A DNA stretch of 59,138 nucleotides from an uncultured Saprospiraceae bacterium. Lineage in GTDB: Bacteria; Bacteroidota; Bacteroidia; Chitinophagales; Saprospiraceae. The notes beneath the pieces were generated by a model. That model did no database searches. It was not told the origin of the DNA and saw nothing but the letters and a program-made list of their open reading frames with translations. Both the position numbers and the translations under genes were made by a program. This document shows positions 25,453 through 35,724 of the stretch, in pieces. The stretch lies in contig CAKZSH010000028.1 in NCBI GenBank assembly GCA_937918905.1, positions 1 to 59,138 of the forward strand, in the 5' to 3' direction. Each line of letters begins with the position of its first letter. Position 1 is the first letter of the stretch.

Positions 25453-27126
25453 TTACAACATTCGTTTGATTTTTCGACCCGTTCGGATGGCTCGTAACAA
25501 TAGAATTCCAAAAACTGCTGAAAAACCAAAAGCCCATTTAGCCCAAGTTTCTCTTGCTTCTTGAAAGAAAATATATCCAAAACTAAATGCTGCAATCATC
25601 AGGAGGGAATAAATTAATTGTTGTCCTAGTGTATAAAATAATTTAGTTTTTTCGACCTCACCCGGCATTTGAATTTCCAATTTTCCTCTTCGAGCCTTGT
25701 TGAGCACTTCGCCGAGATCATTTGGAATTGTCAATAAAGTAGTTGCAGATTCTTTGATAAAATCGGTCGCATATTGAACCATGTTTTCAGAATCGCCTAC
25801 TATGAATTTTTGGAAAAACGGGCGAACTGTTTCTAAAGGATTGATACTTGAATCCAATGTGTTGCAAATACCAAGTAGCAAGGTGACCATTCTATTTAAT
25901 AAAACATATTCTTTTGGAACTTGTACCGTGTTGGCAAGTCCACGCATTCCTATTTCGGTAGTTAAATTAAAAAGGCTGGTTTGAAATGGATTTACTTTTA
26001 GGTCTTTAAAATTAAGTCCATCAAATTCAACTTCGTTTTGGAGAAAAGTACGGAAAGCTACAATTACTTTTTCTGCCACTTTTTCCGCTTGTCGTTCATG
26101 TGCAATAAAACCCAATTGCTGTAAGGCATCAATGATTTTCTCTGAATCATTTTTTACGGCAGCTTGGATTAATTTTAAAAAACCATCTCGCATTTCAGGT
26201 TTTAATGAACCGATGGCTCCAAAATCTAACAATACAATTGTACCATCTTTTTGTACTAAAATATTTCCTGGATGAGGATCAGCATGGTAGAGCCCATCTG
26301 AAAAAACCATCTCGCAATAGGCATGTACCAATCGATTACCTAAATCTTTTCGATCAATCTCCCAGCGATCTAATGTTGCGGTATCGCTAATTTTTACGCC
26401 TTCGCAAAAGGTGGTAGTCAAGACTCTTTTAGTTGAAAATTCAGGATGAACTTGAGGAATAATTAACCCATGTTCTTCACTTAAATTTTTTTGAACCAAT
26501 TGCATCGCCTTTGATTCCTTTTCAAAATTCAATTCCTCTTTGATCATTTTTTGAACCTGAGTATAGGCATATTCGATTCCTTTGACTTTATAGAAATAGG
26601 CGAATAAGTTGGTCAAGCGTTCCATAACTTTTAAATCAATATCCGCAATTTTTTCGATGTTATTGTGTTGCACTTTGACCACGACTTCCGTACCATCTTG
26701 GAGTTGAGCACGATGAGCTTGACCGATGGACGCTGAAGCAAGTGGTGTTTTATCAAATTTCACAAAAAGCTGGTCAGGACTTTTGCCTAACTCTTTTTTT
26801 ATTCTTGCTTCAATTTCCGAATATGGACGAGGAGGAATTTGATTTTGCAAAGCTTCCAAAGGTTCTTGAAATGCTTCAGGCAAAAAATTACTAAGAATGG
26901 ATAGTAGTTGTCCTACTTTGATAAATAGCCCTTCCAATTTTAGAATGGTTACTTTGACTCGATTGGCATTTTTTAAATGTAATGCTCCAATTCTTTTTTG
27001 ATAATATTGATCCCCAAATATTTTGCTAAAAAAAGATAATCGAACATAACTTAGTAACACTACGAATGCAGTCCAATATGATTTCCTAACTCTGTATGAT
27101 TTTGAGTAAATTTTGTTTTTTGACAT
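25453..27126 (-). CDS. ABC1/ADCK/UbiB-family atypical kinase
   Basis: This 557-residue protein has the family hallmarks. The N-terminal KxGQ motif appears as GLFIKVGQLLS, and ASASIGQAHRA is the modified alanine-rich loop. VVVKVQ carries the ATP-site lysine, DPHPGNILV has the catalytic residues, and LLDFGAIGSL is the metal-binding DFG. Two hydrophobic helices end the chain, so it is likely membrane-bound. Relatives act in quinone (ubiquinone/menaquinone) biosynthesis or lipid-related processes in the membrane, probably as ATPases. Its exact role here is unknown. It appears monocistronic. Confidence 0.9.
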   Translation of the reverse strand: MSKNKIYSKSYRVRKSYWTAFVVLLSYVRLSFFSKIFGDQYYQKRIGALHLKNANRVKVTILKLEGLFIKVGQLLSILSNFLPEAFQEPLEALQNQIPPRPYSEIEARIKKELGKSPDQLFVKFDKTPLASASIGQAHRAQLQDGTEVVVKVQHNNIEKIADIDLKVMERLTNLFAYFYKVKGIEYAYTQVQKMIKEELNFEKESKAMQLVQKNLSEEHGLIIPQVHPEFSTKRVLTTTFCEGVKISDTATLDRWEIDRKDLGNRLVHAYCEMVFSDGLYHADPHPGNILVQKDGTIVLLDFGAIGSLKPEMRDGFLKLIQAAVKNDSEKIIDALQQLGFIAHERQAEKVAEKVIVAFRTFLQNEVEFDGLNFKDLKVNPFQTSLFNLTTEIGMRGLANTVQVPKEYVLLNRMVTLLLGICNTLDSSINPLETVRPFFQKFIVGDSENMVQYATDFIKESATTLLTIPNDLGEVLNKARRGKLEIQMPGEVEKTKLFYTLGQQLIYSLLMIAAFSFGYIFFQEARETWAKWAFGFSAVFGILLLRAIRTGRKIKRML

Positions 27127-27551
27127 TTTTAATTTTTTAGAGTTTCATAGCTTGGTGGAGACTCTAGTTGATTTTATGTGGTTTTATAAAAATTGTAGTG
27201 TTTAATTAACTTTATCCAAAACCATAAAAAGTTGAATAGTTATTAGTTTGCTACGCTATTGGTTAATCGGGTTAACGGGTATACGAATAGGAAGCAAATA
27301 TTTTTGATCACAATATGATCCGATTAACTTTTTAACCAATCCATCTATCCACTATTCTTATAGCTTCATTATGAACAATTCCTAAGTGTAAAATTAAGAT
27401 TTTAGGGAAAAGTTAATAGTTTTTCATATTAACATTTTGTTTTTAATAATATTTTGCACCATTTAACACGGGTTGATGATATTTTAAAATAACGATAAGA
27501 GAAAGTAAAACCTCCAGCATCTATCTTTAAATCAACAAAAGATATAGAGCT
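27127..27551. other. Intergenic region between divergent genes
   Basis: No gene is seen. The stretch holds dispersed repeat D (27298-27339) and an inverted repeat in which ATTGGTTAATCGGGTTAACGG faces GATTAACTTTTTAACCAAT. The promoters for the UbiB-like gene (minus) and the lipoprotein gene (plus) should be here. I find only an imperfect TATTTTG-like element near 27455. Confidence 0.4.
27298..27339. repeat. Dispersed repeat D, copy 2
   Basis: It matches 10429-10470 in all but about four of 42 positions and contains GATCACAATATGA. In this copy its right half pairs with sequence around 27259-27279. Confidence 0.7.
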
Positions 27552-28712
27552 ATGAAAGAATTATTTTACATAGGAGTTTTACTTTTTATAATTGCCTCCT
27601 GCAATCGGCCTCAAAAATTATTAGCAAAAGGAAAAGATGAAAAGGCCTTTAGTACTAGCCTTGCTCAATTAAAAAATGGAAAGGTTCGAACAAAACATTT
27701 AAATGTTTTTGAGCAATCATTTAACCAACTCAATGCAAGGGATGCTTATATAGTGGATGACTTAAAAGCAGATGGACGTCCCAAACTTTGGCTAGAAATA
27801 TTAGATATTTCATTGGAAATTGGAAAACGTCAAAGGAAAGCTCAAAGAATTGAGGAGCGGTTGAGAAGAAAAGGTTTTTATCCAGATTTGGATTGGTATC
27901 CTTCCAAGGAATTAATGGAGGAGTCCAAAAATAATATTGCATTATATTATTATAATGAGGCTCAACAACTGATTCCTTTGGCTCAATCAAGAGATAAAAA
28001 AGCGGCAAGGGAGGCTTATTTTTTATTACAAGAATGTCAAAAATATAGAGCTGATTTTAAAGACGCATTTGAATTGAAAGAAAAGATGTATCAATTAGGG
28101 ACGACTCATGTTATCCTTGAACCTTTTGTAACAGATCTCCGATCTAAAGACTCAGATCAACTTTTTAATTCTTTTCTTCAAAATCAAAAATTTCCAAAAA
28201 GAGATAAATGGAAAGTATTCCATTTGTTAGAACCCAATGATGTAGAAGTTGATTTAGAATTGGTTTTTTATTTTGACAAACTTTATGATGGTGGGGAAGA
28301 TGTTAATGTCAATACATGTTGTAATACAGAAACGATTGAAGTAGGAACTAAAACGGAACGAGTATGGAATGCTAAAGACTCCGTTTATGTTTGCGTGACC
28401 ACGAAACTTTATGAAGATGTTTCGGTTTCTGTTGAAACGTTTCATCAAAGTAAAGATGCATCATTGGAATTATTTTGTGAAGTCAAAGATTTTAATTCTG
28501 GAGAGCATATCGATGATTTTTCAATTTATAATAGTACTTGTTGGACAAATGATTATAGCATAGTGAGTGGAGACCGACGTGCATTAAATTTTGGATGCTC
28601 TGACCAAGGAGGATTTGATTCCTCTCCGCCTTCAACCTTTTCTATGTGGAGAGATCTAGCCTCGGGTACAAGGTATAGTTTTTATAAAAAAGCAGATCAA
28701 AAGATTTATTGA
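27552..28712 (+). CDS. Lipoprotein of unknown function
   Basis: This 386-residue protein begins with a lipoprotein signal ending in the lipobox IASC (Cys17). Residues 20-190 look helical, with many Lys, Glu and Gln, possibly TPR-like (ALYYYNEAQQLIPLAQ, AREAYFLLQECQKY). The second half (from about residue 200) is beta-rich with a Cys pair (NTCCN). I do not recognise a family. It is probably periplasmic or outer-membrane anchored. A strong terminator follows, so it is likely monocistronic. Confidence 0.65.
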   Translation: MKELFYIGVLLFIIASCNRPQKLLAKGKDEKAFSTSLAQLKNGKVRTKHLNVFEQSFNQLNARDAYIVDDLKADGRPKLWLEILDISLEIGKRQRKAQRIEERLRRKGFYPDLDWYPSKELMEESKNNIALYYYNEAQQLIPLAQSRDKKAAREAYFLLQECQKYRADFKDAFELKEKMYQLGTTHVILEPFVTDLRSKDSDQLFNSFLQNQKFPKRDKWKVFHLLEPNDVEVDLELVFYFDKLYDGGEDVNVNTCCNTETIEVGTKTERVWNAKDSVYVCVTTKLYEDVSVSVETFHQSKDASLELFCEVKDFNSGEHIDDFSIYNSTCWTNDYSIVSGDRRALNFGCSDQGGFDSSPPSTFSMWRDLASGTRYSFYKKADQKIY

Positions 28713-28751
28713 TTTACAATATAAGTGTGAAAACCTATCATTGTTATTTTG

Positions 28752-28784
28752 AAGCTATTGACGCAAGTTGGTAGCTTTTTTTTT
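28752..28784 (+). terminator. Intrinsic terminator with GCAA tetraloop
   Basis: AAGCTATTGAC pairs with GTTGGTAGCTT over eleven base pairs (three G-T), with the loop GCAA and a run of T up to 28784. It ends the lipoprotein transcript. Confidence 0.88.
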
Positions 28785-28860
28785 GAGAGATGTTATAGAT
28801 TCAACAATTTTCGATACGAATCACCAGTCACAAATCACCAGTCACGAACCCACCAAAGTA

Positions 28861-29460
28861 CTAAGGAATAAAAGGCCTGATTTTCCAAATCCTTAAAATT
28901 AAACCACCTAAAAATAAAATAATCATTGGAAGAAATTCAATTTCAGTATTCACTCTTTTGGTGTAACTAATCATAAATATCAACCATATCCAATAGCTAC
29001 CAAACGTATGCAATCTTTTCCAATTTTTCTTTGAAATCATTTTTGAAAAAAACGGAAAAGAGGTCAATAACATTAAGATTAAAAATAAATACGCCAAACC
29101 ACCTCCAGCTAAAGAACTGATAGCTGCCATTTCAAAAACAGGGTGGAATTTTTTTTGCAATAGGAGGAGGAAAAAGAGATGAACTAAATGAAGAATTGCG
29201 AAAGAGATTCCAAAAAACTTCCTATTCATAAAGACCCACCATGAAAAAGAATTTCTTTGCCATTGATGAAAAGCATTTGCACTAAAAGCAATGATAAAAA
29301 AAACGGCACTCGTTCTTGCAGTCAATCTAATCATTAAACGATTAGTGGATTCATGAAATCCATGAAAATAAAAAATTCCTAAATATAGAAGTAATGAGAG
29401 AATTGTGATTAATTTTACAATATCCCAAGCCCAAATACCCCTTCCGTCTGATTTTGTCAT
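28861..29460 (-). CDS. Ferric reductase-like transmembrane protein (MsrQ/YedZ-like)
   Basis: This 199-residue membrane protein has about six hydrophobic helices. Histidines at helix edges (HGFHES, LHLVHLF and LHTFGSYWIW) match the positions of heme ligands in ferric-reductase-like domains. The RKFFGISFAILHLVH and RLHTFGSYW segments are like those of MsrQ and related proteins. It may carry b-type heme and pass electrons across the inner membrane. An msrP partner is not adjacent, so the specific role is open. Gene orientation is opposite to both neighbours' repeats and it appears to be a single gene. Confidence 0.65.
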   Translation of the reverse strand: MTKSDGRGIWAWDIVKLITILSLLLYLGIFYFHGFHESTNRLMIRLTARTSAVFFIIAFSANAFHQWQRNSFSWWVFMNRKFFGISFAILHLVHLFFLLLLQKKFHPVFEMAAISSLAGGGLAYLFLILMLLTSFPFFSKMISKKNWKRLHTFGSYWIWLIFMISYTKRVNTEIEFLPMIILFLGGLILRIWKIRPFIP

Positions 29461-29623
29461 AAAACATGTAAGTTGTTGATAGTCAATGCTTTAGTGGTGT
29501 TGATTAAGTAGTAAAAAAACTTTTTATTAAATAAAAATACACTTACCCAACCTCATTTAAAAAAACAACGTGTAAGTTAGTGTAAATAACAATTAAACAA
29601 TTTTAATCAATAATATTTAAAAC

Positions 29624-31927
29624 ATGAAAAAAATCATTTTTACCCTTTTAATAGCTTTTGGATTTTTTGCCGCTCAAGCAAGTTATGAATCCCATACTTT
29701 TGATCCTGATTCGCTTTGTTCCGTAACTTTTGATACGATTCAAGGTGGATTTTGTGCTCAAGCTAATCCAACAGGGACGGCTCCATTTGCTTTTTTATGG
29801 AGTGATAGTACTACACAAAATTTTGCCTGTTTTAATTCTCCTGGAGAACAATTATGTGTAATAATTACAGATGCTACTGGATGTGTGGTAACTGCTTGTA
29901 CTGGAGGAATAGTTACAAATAATTGTGGAGTTGATGTTTATGCCAATTACATATCAAATAACACTTCAGCAATTCTAAATGCATATGCCTGGGGAGATAG
30001 TTCTCAAGCATATACCTACCTATGGTCAACAGGAGAAACCAGTCAAAATATAACGGTGAATTCAAGTGGAAATTATTGTGTAACAATTGTAGATGCTTCC
30101 AATTGTGAAGCAACGGATTGTGTGAATGTGAACTTGGCTAGTACTAACAATTGTAGCGTTTATATTGATACCATTTCAGGTAATAGTTGTTTAACTGCTG
30201 TCGCTTCTGGAGTTTCACCTTTTACTTACCAATGGTCAACTGGAGATCCAAACCAAACTATTTGTTCTTTTAACCCAATGATTGATACCCTTTGTGTAAC
30301 TGTTACAGATGCAAGTGGATGTGTTTCCACAGCGTGTACTGTTGTAGGAGGAAATTCTAATAACTGTGGAGTATTTATCGATGCATTCTATTCAGCAAAT
30401 AATACTGAAGCAAATTTGTATGCATATCCATATGGCGATAGTACATCTTTTAGTTATACTTGGTCAACTGGAGCTGCAACTGATAATATTAATGTTACAT
30501 CAAGTGGAAATTATTGTGTAACCATTGTTGATGGTTCCAATTGTATTGCTACTCAATGTATTAATATAACCATAAATACTCCACCTGCATGTTCTGTTAC
30601 ATTGAATCCAGTACAAGGAAGTAATTGTTTAACTGCAAATGCAACAGGAGTTGCACCTTTTACCTTTCAATGGTCAAATGGTGAGTTGACGCAAACAGCA
30701 TGTTCTAATAACCCTGGTATAGATTCACTTTGTGTAACTATTACGGATGCAAATGGATGTGCATCTACTGCATGTGGAGTTGTAGGAAATGGAATAAATT
30801 GTAATGTATGGGTTTCATCGACAACAACTGGACTTACAGCAATGACTAATGATTCATTGGGAAACTATACTTACCAATGGTCATCAGGTGAAAATACGCC
30901 ATCAATAATACCTACTGCAACAGGTACTTATTGTGTAACTATTACTACTCCAGGAGGATGTATGGCTACGGGCTGTGGTAGTTTTTCCTTGATGGATGAG
31001 ATTAGTGGATTTGTTTTTATGGATTCTATTAACTCTGGAAATTTAGGAGTGAATACTCATAAAATATATTTGATTCAACATGATGCTGGTGCAGGAACTT
31101 TGACTGCTGTAGATAGTCAATTGGTTACTACTACTCCAAATAACTGGGGAGCAACTTTTGCATTCACAGGAGTAGCTGCGGGAGATTATTTAGTAAAAGT
31201 AGCATTGGAACCAGGTTCTGATTCATATGCTAGTTTCTTACCTACTTATTATGGAGCGTCATTGTTTTGGGATGAAGCGACTACCGCTACTTCTCCTGGA
31301 GCAAATACAAATATCTACATTGATATGATTATGGGAACTAATCCTGGAGGTCCAGGATTCATAGGAGGATTGATTTCGGAAGGTGCAAATATTGTTGCTG
31401 GACAAGCTCAAGTAAGAGGTGAAGGTGATCCTATTGCAAATGTAAGTGTATTACTATTAACTGATCTTGATGAACCTATTGCTCATACCGTTACGGATAT
31501 GAATGGTGAATTTGAATTCCCAAGTGTAGCTTATGGAACTTACAAAGTTATTGCTGAAGTCCTTGGAAAAGATCAAGGAATTAAAATAATAACATTGAGT
31601 CCTGAGAACCCAACTACTACTGTTGATTTCGAAGTGAACGATGAATATGTAACTAAAATTGAAGATGTATTGAATGGTGCTTCTTTAAAATTATTCCCAA
31701 ATCCAGTTACAGCAACTTTGAATGTTCAAATTGAAATGAGACAAAGTGTTGACTTAAATATTTCCGTAGTTAATTTGTTAGGAGAAACGGTATTCTCCAA
31801 TACTCAACAATTAGCAGAAGGAATTCAGACGATGGGAATCAATTTGAAAAATTTACCTCAAGGCATTTACTTCTTAAACTTGAGTGACGGACAAGAGATT
31901 CTTTCCCAGAAGATTATGAAGCAGTAG
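29624..31927 (+). CDS. Type IX-secreted protein with alternating cysteine-rich repeats
   Basis: This 767-residue protein begins with a signal peptide (MKKIIFTLLIAFGFFAAQA). Residues about 30-455 hold six related modules of 65-75 residues in the order a-b-a-b-a-b. Type a contains C(S)V...SNCLTA, YQWS and GCxSTAC. Type b contains NCGV, YxWSTG, SGNYCVTIVDxSNC and ATxC. They resemble SprB-type repeats with conserved Cys pairs. A beta-sandwich follows, then a carboxypeptidase-regulatory-like domain (about 595-655, PIANVSVLLL and GEFEFP). The C-terminal 80 residues are a type IX sorting domain (LKLFPNPV, LGETVF, GIYFLNL and a Lys-rich end). It is expected to be exported to the cell surface or medium. 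The ligand is unknown. Confidence 0.9.
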   Translation: MKKIIFTLLIAFGFFAAQASYESHTFDPDSLCSVTFDTIQGGFCAQANPTGTAPFAFLWSDSTTQNFACFNSPGEQLCVIITDATGCVVTACTGGIVTNNCGVDVYANYISNNTSAILNAYAWGDSSQAYTYLWSTGETSQNITVNSSGNYCVTIVDASNCEATDCVNVNLASTNNCSVYIDTISGNSCLTAVASGVSPFTYQWSTGDPNQTICSFNPMIDTLCVTVTDASGCVSTACTVVGGNSNNCGVFIDAFYSANNTEANLYAYPYGDSTSFSYTWSTGAATDNINVTSSGNYCVTIVDGSNCIATQCINITINTPPACSVTLNPVQGSNCLTANATGVAPFTFQWSNGELTQTACSNNPGIDSLCVTITDANGCASTACGVVGNGINCNVWVSSTTTGLTAMTNDSLGNYTYQWSSGENTPSIIPTATGTYCVTITTPGGCMATGCGSFSLMDEISGFVFMDSINSGNLGVNTHKIYLIQHDAGAGTLTAVDSQLVTTTPNNWGATFAFTGVAAGDYLVKVALEPGSDSYASFLPTYYGASLFWDEATTATSPGANTNIYIDMIMGTNPGGPGFIGGLISEGANIVAGQAQVRGEGDPIANVSVLLLTDLDEPIAHTVTDMNGEFEFPSVAYGTYKVIAEVLGKDQGIKIITLSPENPTTTVDFEVNDEYVTKIEDVLNGASLKLFPNPVTATLNVQIEMRQSVDLNISVVNLLGETVFSNTQQLAEGIQTMGINLKNLPQGIYFLNLSDGQEILSQKIMKQ

Positions 31928-31942
31928 TCTTAGTGATTGGTA

Positions 31943-32011
31943 ATTCGTGATTGGTGATTTGTAATTTGTTACTAAATATTTAAGTAACGAATTACGAGTT
32001 ACCAATCACCA
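31943..32011. terminator. Inverted repeat between convergent genes
   Basis: GTAATTTGTTACT (31961-31973) faces AGTAACGAATTAC (31982-31994), and TGATTGGT-type sequence extends both arms. It lies between the secreted-protein gene and rluF, and is likely a bidirectional transcript end. Confidence 0.6.
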
Positions 32012-32069
32012 TTAACAATATAAATTAGCCTAATAAACCAATTCACTAATTCACCAATAGCGAAGCGAA

Positions 32070-32843
32070 CTAATCACCTCTTTTCTCTTTACGATGATTT
32101 TCTTTCATTTTATGACTCAGATTATCTGAATCTTTTATCAATCTTTTCAATTCTGAAATTTCTTTATCCGTAAAATCTCTCCATTCTCCTAAAGGCAAAT
32201 CACCTAAATTAATATGCATGACTCGAACCCGTGTAAGCTTTGTTACACGATAACCAAAGTATTCGCACATTCTTCGAATCTGTCGATTTAGTCCTTGAGT
32301 TAAAATAATTCTAAAGGTAAATCGGTCAACTTGACTGACCTTACATCGTTTAGTTACCGTATCTAAAATAGGAACTCCAGCACCCATCTTTTGAATAAAA
32401 TCTTTGGACACAGGTTTGTGGACAGAGACAATGTATTCCTTTTCATGTTGATTCCCAGCCCGTAAAATTTTATTGACAATATCTCCATCATTAGTCAAAA
32501 AAATTAATCCTTGAGAATATTTATCTAAACGGCCGATATAGAAAATCCTTTTCGGATAATTGATAAAATCAATAATATTGTCTTCGTCTTTTTTTTCACC
32601 CGTACAAGTGATGCCCTCTGGTTTGTTAAATGCCAAATAAACAGGAGCTTCTTTTTCCGAAACCAATTGCCCATCAAGCATCACCACGTCTCCCTCAAAA
32701 ACCCGATTGCCAGCTTTTGCCACTTTCCCATTGATGGTAACTCGATTCGCTTTTATCAATTTATCAGCTTCACGGCGAGAGCAAATTCCTGCATCGCCAA
32801 TGAATTTATTTAGACTTATAGAATCACTATTGTCGGGTGACAT
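32070..32843 (-). CDS. rluF: 23S rRNA pseudouridine synthase, RluF-like
   Basis: This 257-residue enzyme isomerises a uridine in 23S rRNA (U2604 in the E. coli RluF system). An N-terminal S4 RNA-binding domain ([21 protein letters not shown]) is followed by the RsuA-type catalytic domain. That domain has the Asp nucleophile in [18 protein letters not shown], then [17 protein letters not shown] and [15 protein letters not shown]. The LDKYSQGL form and the [12 protein letters not shown] segment favour RluF over RluB or RsuA. It has a short basic tail. It starts 127 bases after the nuclease gene's end. Confidence 0.9.
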   Translation of the reverse strand: MSPDNSDSISLNKFIGDAGICSRREADKLIKANRVTINGKVAKAGNRVFEGDVVMLDGQLVSEKEAPVYLAFNKPEGITCTGEKKDEDNIIDFINYPKRIFYIGRLDKYSQGLIFLTNDGDIVNKILRAGNQHEKEYIVSVHKPVSKDFIQKMGAGVPILDTVTKRCKVSQVDRFTFRIILTQGLNRQIRRMCEYFGYRVTKLTRVRVMHINLGDLPLGEWRDFTDKEISELKRLIKDSDNLSHKMKENHRKEKRGD

Positions 32844-32930
32844 TTCTTATTATTTTTTTAATTTTTAATATTCCTTAATATGCCCTAAAACAAAAGGCGA
32901 AGCAGCGCTTCTTTCATATTAAAGCGATTC

Positions 32931-32966
32931 AAGATTCAGGATTCAAGATTTTGAATCCTGAATCTT
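32931..32966. repeat. Perfect 16-base-pair hairpin
   Basis: AAGATTCAGGATTCAA and TTGAATCCTGAATCTT form a perfect stem with a four-base loop, just beyond the stop of the nuclease gene. No T-run is present on the minus strand, so it may stabilise the 3' end rather than terminate. Confidence 0.8.
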
Positions 32967-32970
32967 AACC

Positions 32971-35706
32971 CTATTCCAACACATCAATCAAAGTACGATA
33001 ATCATCAAACATAGCACCACCTTCTTTCATTTCCAAAAGAGACATCATTTCCCCTTCATAAGCATCTTCCAAATCAATTTGAGTATGTTCCGTACGCACT
33101 TCGATTTGTCCTTTTTCTAATTGAGCAATTCGCCATTGGTACGTATTTTCCATTTTTTCAAAAACCTGCTGATTGATTTCGATATGATCAGCATCAGGAT
33201 CAACTGCTTCTACTTCCTTGATAGCCAATGCGTTACGAGCAATTGCTTTGCCTGATTCTAAAATAAAAAATGCAGTATGTGCCCAAGTCTGATCAGAAGT
33301 CAATAATTTGGAATACATGACGAGTTGTAAATCTTCTCTGTTTTTGATATTATTTTTTCGATAAGTTGCCCCTCGCCATTTGAGGTCAATGACTAATTTT
33401 TCATCTCCTCGTTCCAGTACTAAATCTGCTTTACCTTTGATGTCAATTTGTTGAAATTGACCTTGTAAATCCATCTCCGTTCCAAGTACTTTCCATCCAT
33501 TTTTTTGAATCATAGAAACCAAACTCCATGACGCATATTTTATTTTATTTAAAAAATTAATCTTCTCAGGTTCCCTTCCGTACATTAAAAGCACAGCGCC
33601 CTCCCTTGATAAAAGTTGATGCGATTTGCCATCAATCCATTGCTCAACCTGTCGCTTATTCCAACCTTGAATATCCTCTTGAAAAAGTAATTCAAAAAAC
33701 CGATGCGAAAGATTTCCCATCAAAGTTACATCTCTTACGATACTCAAAATCGAAGATTTATGCAATTTGATTTTATGTCGGAAAACCCATTGATACGGAT
33801 AATAAAAAAGTGAATCCAAACTCGTAAAAGTTTCATAATTTCGAGACTCCTCATTTTCATAATCAGGTAGTAACCGTTTTGGATTTTCAATAGAAATAAA
33901 AGGTTGAGTTCGCCCCAATGGCTTTTGTTCTAACAATACCTTTTCAGGTGTTTCAAAATGTTTTTGGAAAGCTGCTTTCCCTTTTTCTGTATCTACATCC
34001 AAAATAATATCATGTAAGTTTTCAAAAGTCGCTTCCAACACATCATGAAGCGGATGCGGAAAAACTTCAGAACCATCAATCATTGATGGCATGACTAAAA
34101 TCAAACGTTTTTGAGCACGTAAAACAGGGCGACCTCTTTGCCAAATCAACAGTTGATTTTTATCTTCAGGTGATTGTAAATGAATTTTATTTTTTTCCAA
34201 AAAAGCCAATTCAGAAGTGTACCATCTTGAGAAAAAATGGTCAGGTTCATTGCGTGTAAAATTCCACCACAACAAATCATCTACATTTTCTAAAATAGCA
34301 CTTGAGTGATGCACAAATGGGAAATGCCCAAGTTCTGTTTCTTTAAATTGAGTAGGAGAGGGTTCGTAAATTGTTCGAACGATTCGTTCCAATTCTAAGT
34401 GCGACAGATTTTTATCAGATTCAGGTAAGGCTTGTAACAAGTCTTTTACACGTTTCGATTGTTCACTCAAAACTAACATCGAATTGTTACTATTATTATT
34501 AAATTCTTCCTTTGCCCATCCTCCTAAATAATCAAAAATTTGAATGGCATCACTTACGGGTACTTTCTGATCAATTCGGTAACGATTTCTTCCAAACCAA
34601 AATTCGTACTGCCCTTTTATTTTATTGACATCAATCGAATCATCTGCAGAGGATTCTAATTCTGCTTCATTAAAATAATTATTGATAGCTGCAAACCAAC
34701 GGTCACTATTGATACCTGGAGTCTGCGCCATCAGCATAGCAATTTGTTGAGCAAGTCCATCATCCAATGGTTTGATAGAAAGCGAAACAAACTCTAAAAT
34801 TTTAAAAGGATCAATGGGTCTCCAAAGAAAACTCGTCACCAATTTTAAAATTTGTAAACTAGGTCGAGCCAGGGATGCAGACAAAATTCCAAGACTTGGA
34901 AGTCCTTCCTGAATGAAGGCATTATCTAATGCTCTACTTTTTTCTGGAATCAAACACAGGGGTTGGAAATCTTTATTTTTCAAGAAAAAACTTGCAAGCC
35001 AAGCTGCTGCATGAGTTTCCCTTTTTGATTTTAATAACAATATACTTCCGTCATTTTCGATTCGATGTTTTTTCTCAATAGAAATTTCATTGTTTAAAAC
35101 TTTTTGGAAAATAGAAAGGCTATTTTTTGGAGAAATTTCTAAAGGTTTGGAAGACTCAATATTTACGCCAAGGGTTTTTAATTTTTCAAAAAGTCGTTGA
35201 AAATGATCGGGTAAATGATCTAAAGGTTCATTTAATTGTATATGTGTAATAGGTTGATTATGAGTAGCTAAGGTGCTTAAAATAATTTTAAAACGATCAG
35301 CATAACCTGCTGCGAGCGACAAATCATTTTCTTGATCGTTAAATATATTTTCGATAGCGGCAAGGGTTTGTAACCTTTCAGGAGAACTTTCTTCAAGGGC
35401 AAAATTCCAGTTGGCAAGAAGCAATTCATCTCGCATCACCAAGAGGGTAGTGGAGGTCGCAAATTGATCCGCTTCAAAGGATGTTTTGTAAAATACGTTT
35501 GGGTGATCTCTAAGATGAATTTGCAAAGCTTGACGATATTGTTCAATTCGTAGATGCTCATTATTATTAGGATGTCCAACTAATCCCAAATGAGATTCCA
35601 AGAGATTGAGGATGCCTTGTTTTCCCAAATAAAATATATTCCCAACAGTACTTTTACTTTTTGGAAAAACTAAATCATCAAGTTGTAAACCGAAGTGTAT
35701 TGTCAT
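32971..35706 (-). CDS. AddB-like helicase/PD-(D/E)XK nuclease family protein
   Basis: This 911-residue protein has a C-terminal nuclease domain of the PD-(D/E)XK type. GKADLVLERGDEKLVIDLKWRG (about 775-797) carries the Asp and the Asp-x-Lys pair, and a QLVMYSKLL helix follows. The N-terminal 600 residues match the inactivated helicase half of AddB/RexB-like proteins; no clear Walker A is visible. It likely processes double-strand DNA ends for recombination, with an AddA-like UvrD helicase that is not in the window. Four iron-sulfur cysteines, present in Bacillus AddB, are not obvious here. Confidence 0.75.
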   Translation of the reverse strand: MTIHFGLQLDDLVFPKSKSTVGNIFYLGKQGILNLLESHLGLVGHPNNNEHLRIEQYRQALQIHLRDHPNVFYKTSFEADQFATSTTLLVMRDELLLANWNFALEESSPERLQTLAAIENIFNDQENDLSLAAGYADRFKIILSTLATHNQPITHIQLNEPLDHLPDHFQRLFEKLKTLGVNIESSKPLEISPKNSLSIFQKVLNNEISIEKKHRIENDGSILLLKSKRETHAAAWLASFFLKNKDFQPLCLIPEKSRALDNAFIQEGLPSLGILSASLARPSLQILKLVTSFLWRPIDPFKILEFVSLSIKPLDDGLAQQIAMLMAQTPGINSDRWFAAINNYFNEAELESSADDSIDVNKIKGQYEFWFGRNRYRIDQKVPVSDAIQIFDYLGGWAKEEFNNNSNNSMLVLSEQSKRVKDLLQALPESDKNLSHLELERIVRTIYEPSPTQFKETELGHFPFVHHSSAILENVDDLLWWNFTRNEPDHFFSRWYTSELAFLEKNKIHLQSPEDKNQLLIWQRGRPVLRAQKRLILVMPSMIDGSEVFPHPLHDVLEATFENLHDIILDVDTEKGKAAFQKHFETPEKVLLEQKPLGRTQPFISIENPKRLLPDYENEESRNYETFTSLDSLFYYPYQWVFRHKIKLHKSSILSIVRDVTLMGNLSHRFFELLFQEDIQGWNKRQVEQWIDGKSHQLLSREGAVLLMYGREPEKINFLNKIKYASWSLVSMIQKNGWKVLGTEMDLQGQFQQIDIKGKADLVLERGDEKLVIDLKWRGATYRKNNIKNREDLQLVMYSKLLTSDQTWAHTAFFILESGKAIARNALAIKEVEAVDPDADHIEINQQVFEKMENTYQWRIAQLEKGQIEVRTEHTQIDLEDAYEGEMMSLLEMKEGGAMFDDYRTLIDVLE

Positions 35707-35724
35707 TATTGGTATTTAGATTAT

